A DNA stretch of 6,259 bases from Desulfobacteraceae bacterium (GTDB taxonomy: Bacteria > Desulfobacterota > Desulfobacteria > Desulfobacterales > Desulfosalsimonadaceae), in NCBI GenBank assembly GCA_024636355.1, contig JAGXHH010000202.1, positions 1 to 6,259 on the forward strand, in the 5' to 3' direction. The notes under the pieces were generated by a model. The model had not been told where the DNA came from. It did no database searches and saw nothing but the letters and a program-made list of their open reading frames with translations. Numbering within the stretch: position 1 is the stretch's first letter; each line of letters opens with the position of its first letter. The position numbers and the translations under genes are program-made. Positions 5,511 through 6,259 of this stretch are shown here, piece by piece.

Positions 5511-5522
5511 ACACAATAACGC

Positions 5523-6259
5523 ATGGCAATGCTGGATCACCTGGAAGTTGCCGATCATCGGTATATGGAGCTGGAGCAGTTGCTCAGTGACCCGTCTGTC
5601 GTTTCCAACAGGGAACTGTACAGGAAATACGTGCGGGAACATGCCGAACTCGGCAAAGTCGTCATTGTATTCAGGGAATACCGTCAGACAATAGAGGAAC
5701 TCGAAGAAAGTCGGGAACTGCTTTCTGACAGGGACCCGGAAATCAAGGAACTGGCGCGCAAGGAAGTCGATGTTCTGACTGAAAAGCAGGAGCAGTTGGA
5801 AGAAGGTCTCAGGAAACTGCTGATTCCCAAGGATCCCAATGACGAAAAAAATGTAATTCTTGAAATCCGGGCGGGAACCGGCGGAGATGAAGCCGGCCTT
5901 TTTGCGGGCGATCTGTTCCGTATGTATACCCGATTTTCGGAAAACCGCGGGTGGAAGGTAGAAATCCTGTCGGCGCACTGGACAGATTCGGGCGGTTTCA
6001 AGGAAGTGATCGCCATGGTCAAGGGCAGCGGGGCCTTCAGCTATCTGAAATATGAAAGCGGCACTCACCGGGTCCAGCGTGTACCGACGACCGAAACCCA
6101 GGGACGGATTCACACCTCTGCCGTAACTGTGGCGGTACTGCCCGAAGCAGAAGATGTCGAAGTCGAGGTGGATCCGACCGAGCTCAAGATCGACGTTTTT
6201 CGCGCATCCGGCCCGGGGGGGCAGTCGGTGAATACGACCGATTCGGCGGTGCGCATCAC
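5523..6259 (+). CDS. prfA: Peptide chain release factor 1 (5' part, cut by the window edge)
   Basis: RF1 reads UAA and UAG in the ribosomal A site and triggers release of the finished peptide. The window holds 245 codons of an expected 355-360 or so. Visible: the N-terminal helical domain with charged coiled-coil-like segments (about 1-100), EIRAGTGGDEAGLFAGDLFRMY (114-135), the anticodon-like PxT motif as PTT (188-190) inside HRVQRVPTTETQGRIHTSA, and the catalytic GGQ loop at 232-234 in SGPGGQSVNTTDSAVRI. PxT rather than SPF marks RF1, not RF2. The first ATG (5523) and a second two codons later (5529) are both possible; neither has a strong Shine-Dalgarno. The frame is open with no stop at the right edge, so the truncation comes from the window. 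In related genomes a methyltransferase for the GGQ glutamine (prmC) often follows. Confidence 0.96.
   Translation, partial: MAMLDHLEVADHRYMELEQLLSDPSVVSNRELYRKYVREHAELGKVVIVFREYRQTIEELEESRELLSDRDPEIKELARKEVDVLTEKQEQLEEGLRKLLIPKDPNDEKNVILEIRAGTGGDEAGLFAGDLFRMYTRFSENRGWKVEILSAHWTDSGGFKEVIAMVKGSGAFSYLKYESGTHRVQRVPTTETQGRIHTSAVTVAVLPEAEDVEVEVDPTELKIDVFRASGPGGQSVNTTDSAVRI

Noticed and set aside
5472..6113. A 213-codon open frame on the minus strand opposite rpmE-prfA
   Set aside because: It lies antisense to a clear RF1 gene, shows no recognisable domain, and starts and ends without gene-like signals; it is a by-product of prfA codon usage.
1..6259. CRISPR array, insertion sequence, toxin-antitoxin or defence genes
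   Set aside because: No spaced direct repeats, transposase motifs, terminal inverted repeats or small gene pairs of that kind are present; all long frames are housekeeping genes.

Overview
The window is a stretch of ordinary bacterial housekeeping genes. The protein sequences look most like those of a deltaproteobacterial (Desulfobacterota, Desulfobacterales-type) sulfate reducer. The basis is recalled family resemblance (the adenylate kinase with a GPNGSGKGT P-loop and a long Cys-containing LID, and the Rho sequence) plus the gene order coaE-rho-rpmE-prfA. No 16S, tRNA or other marker is present, so the taxonomy is an inference.

Layout. Bases 1-232 are non-coding: a degenerate 7-bp tandem repeat, several short inverted repeats, and a strong bidirectional intrinsic terminator (158-197). 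Three genes follow on the minus strand, read right to left: a class II tRNA nucleotidyltransferase with an HD domain (cca-like, 1450-2829), adenylate kinase (adk, 636-1316) and ribosomal protein S21 (rpsU, 233-448, TTG start). adk and rpsU each have a plausible sigma70-type promoter of their own, and a weak terminator lies between them. From a divergent intergenic region at 2830-2970 the plus-strand cluster begins: dephospho-CoA kinase (coaE, 2971-3630), a 307-base non-coding leader, transcription terminator Rho (rho, 3938-5185), zinc-type ribosomal protein L31 (rpmE, 5218-5436) and the first 245 codons of peptide chain release factor 1 (prfA, 5523 to the right edge).

How they fit together. 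All seven genes serve core information processing or cofactor and nucleotide supply: tRNA 3'-end synthesis, adenine nucleotide balance, the last step of CoA synthesis, transcription termination, two small ribosomal proteins and translation termination. There is no mobile element, CRISPR array, tRNA, defence system or obvious transferred gene.

The parts worth a second look are regulatory. (1) The rpmE-prfA gap can fold into a terminator-like hairpin that competes with a second hairpin next to the prfA start. (2) The rho leader holds a promoter inside a dyad, an 11-codon ORF with its own Shine-Dalgarno just before rho, and repeat-like sequence. (3) A short ORF with six consecutive Thr codons ends in an ATGA overlap with coaE. 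(4) The adenylate kinase LID has an incomplete zinc-ligand set. None of these amounts to a clear new biological system; I see a mostly conventional region.
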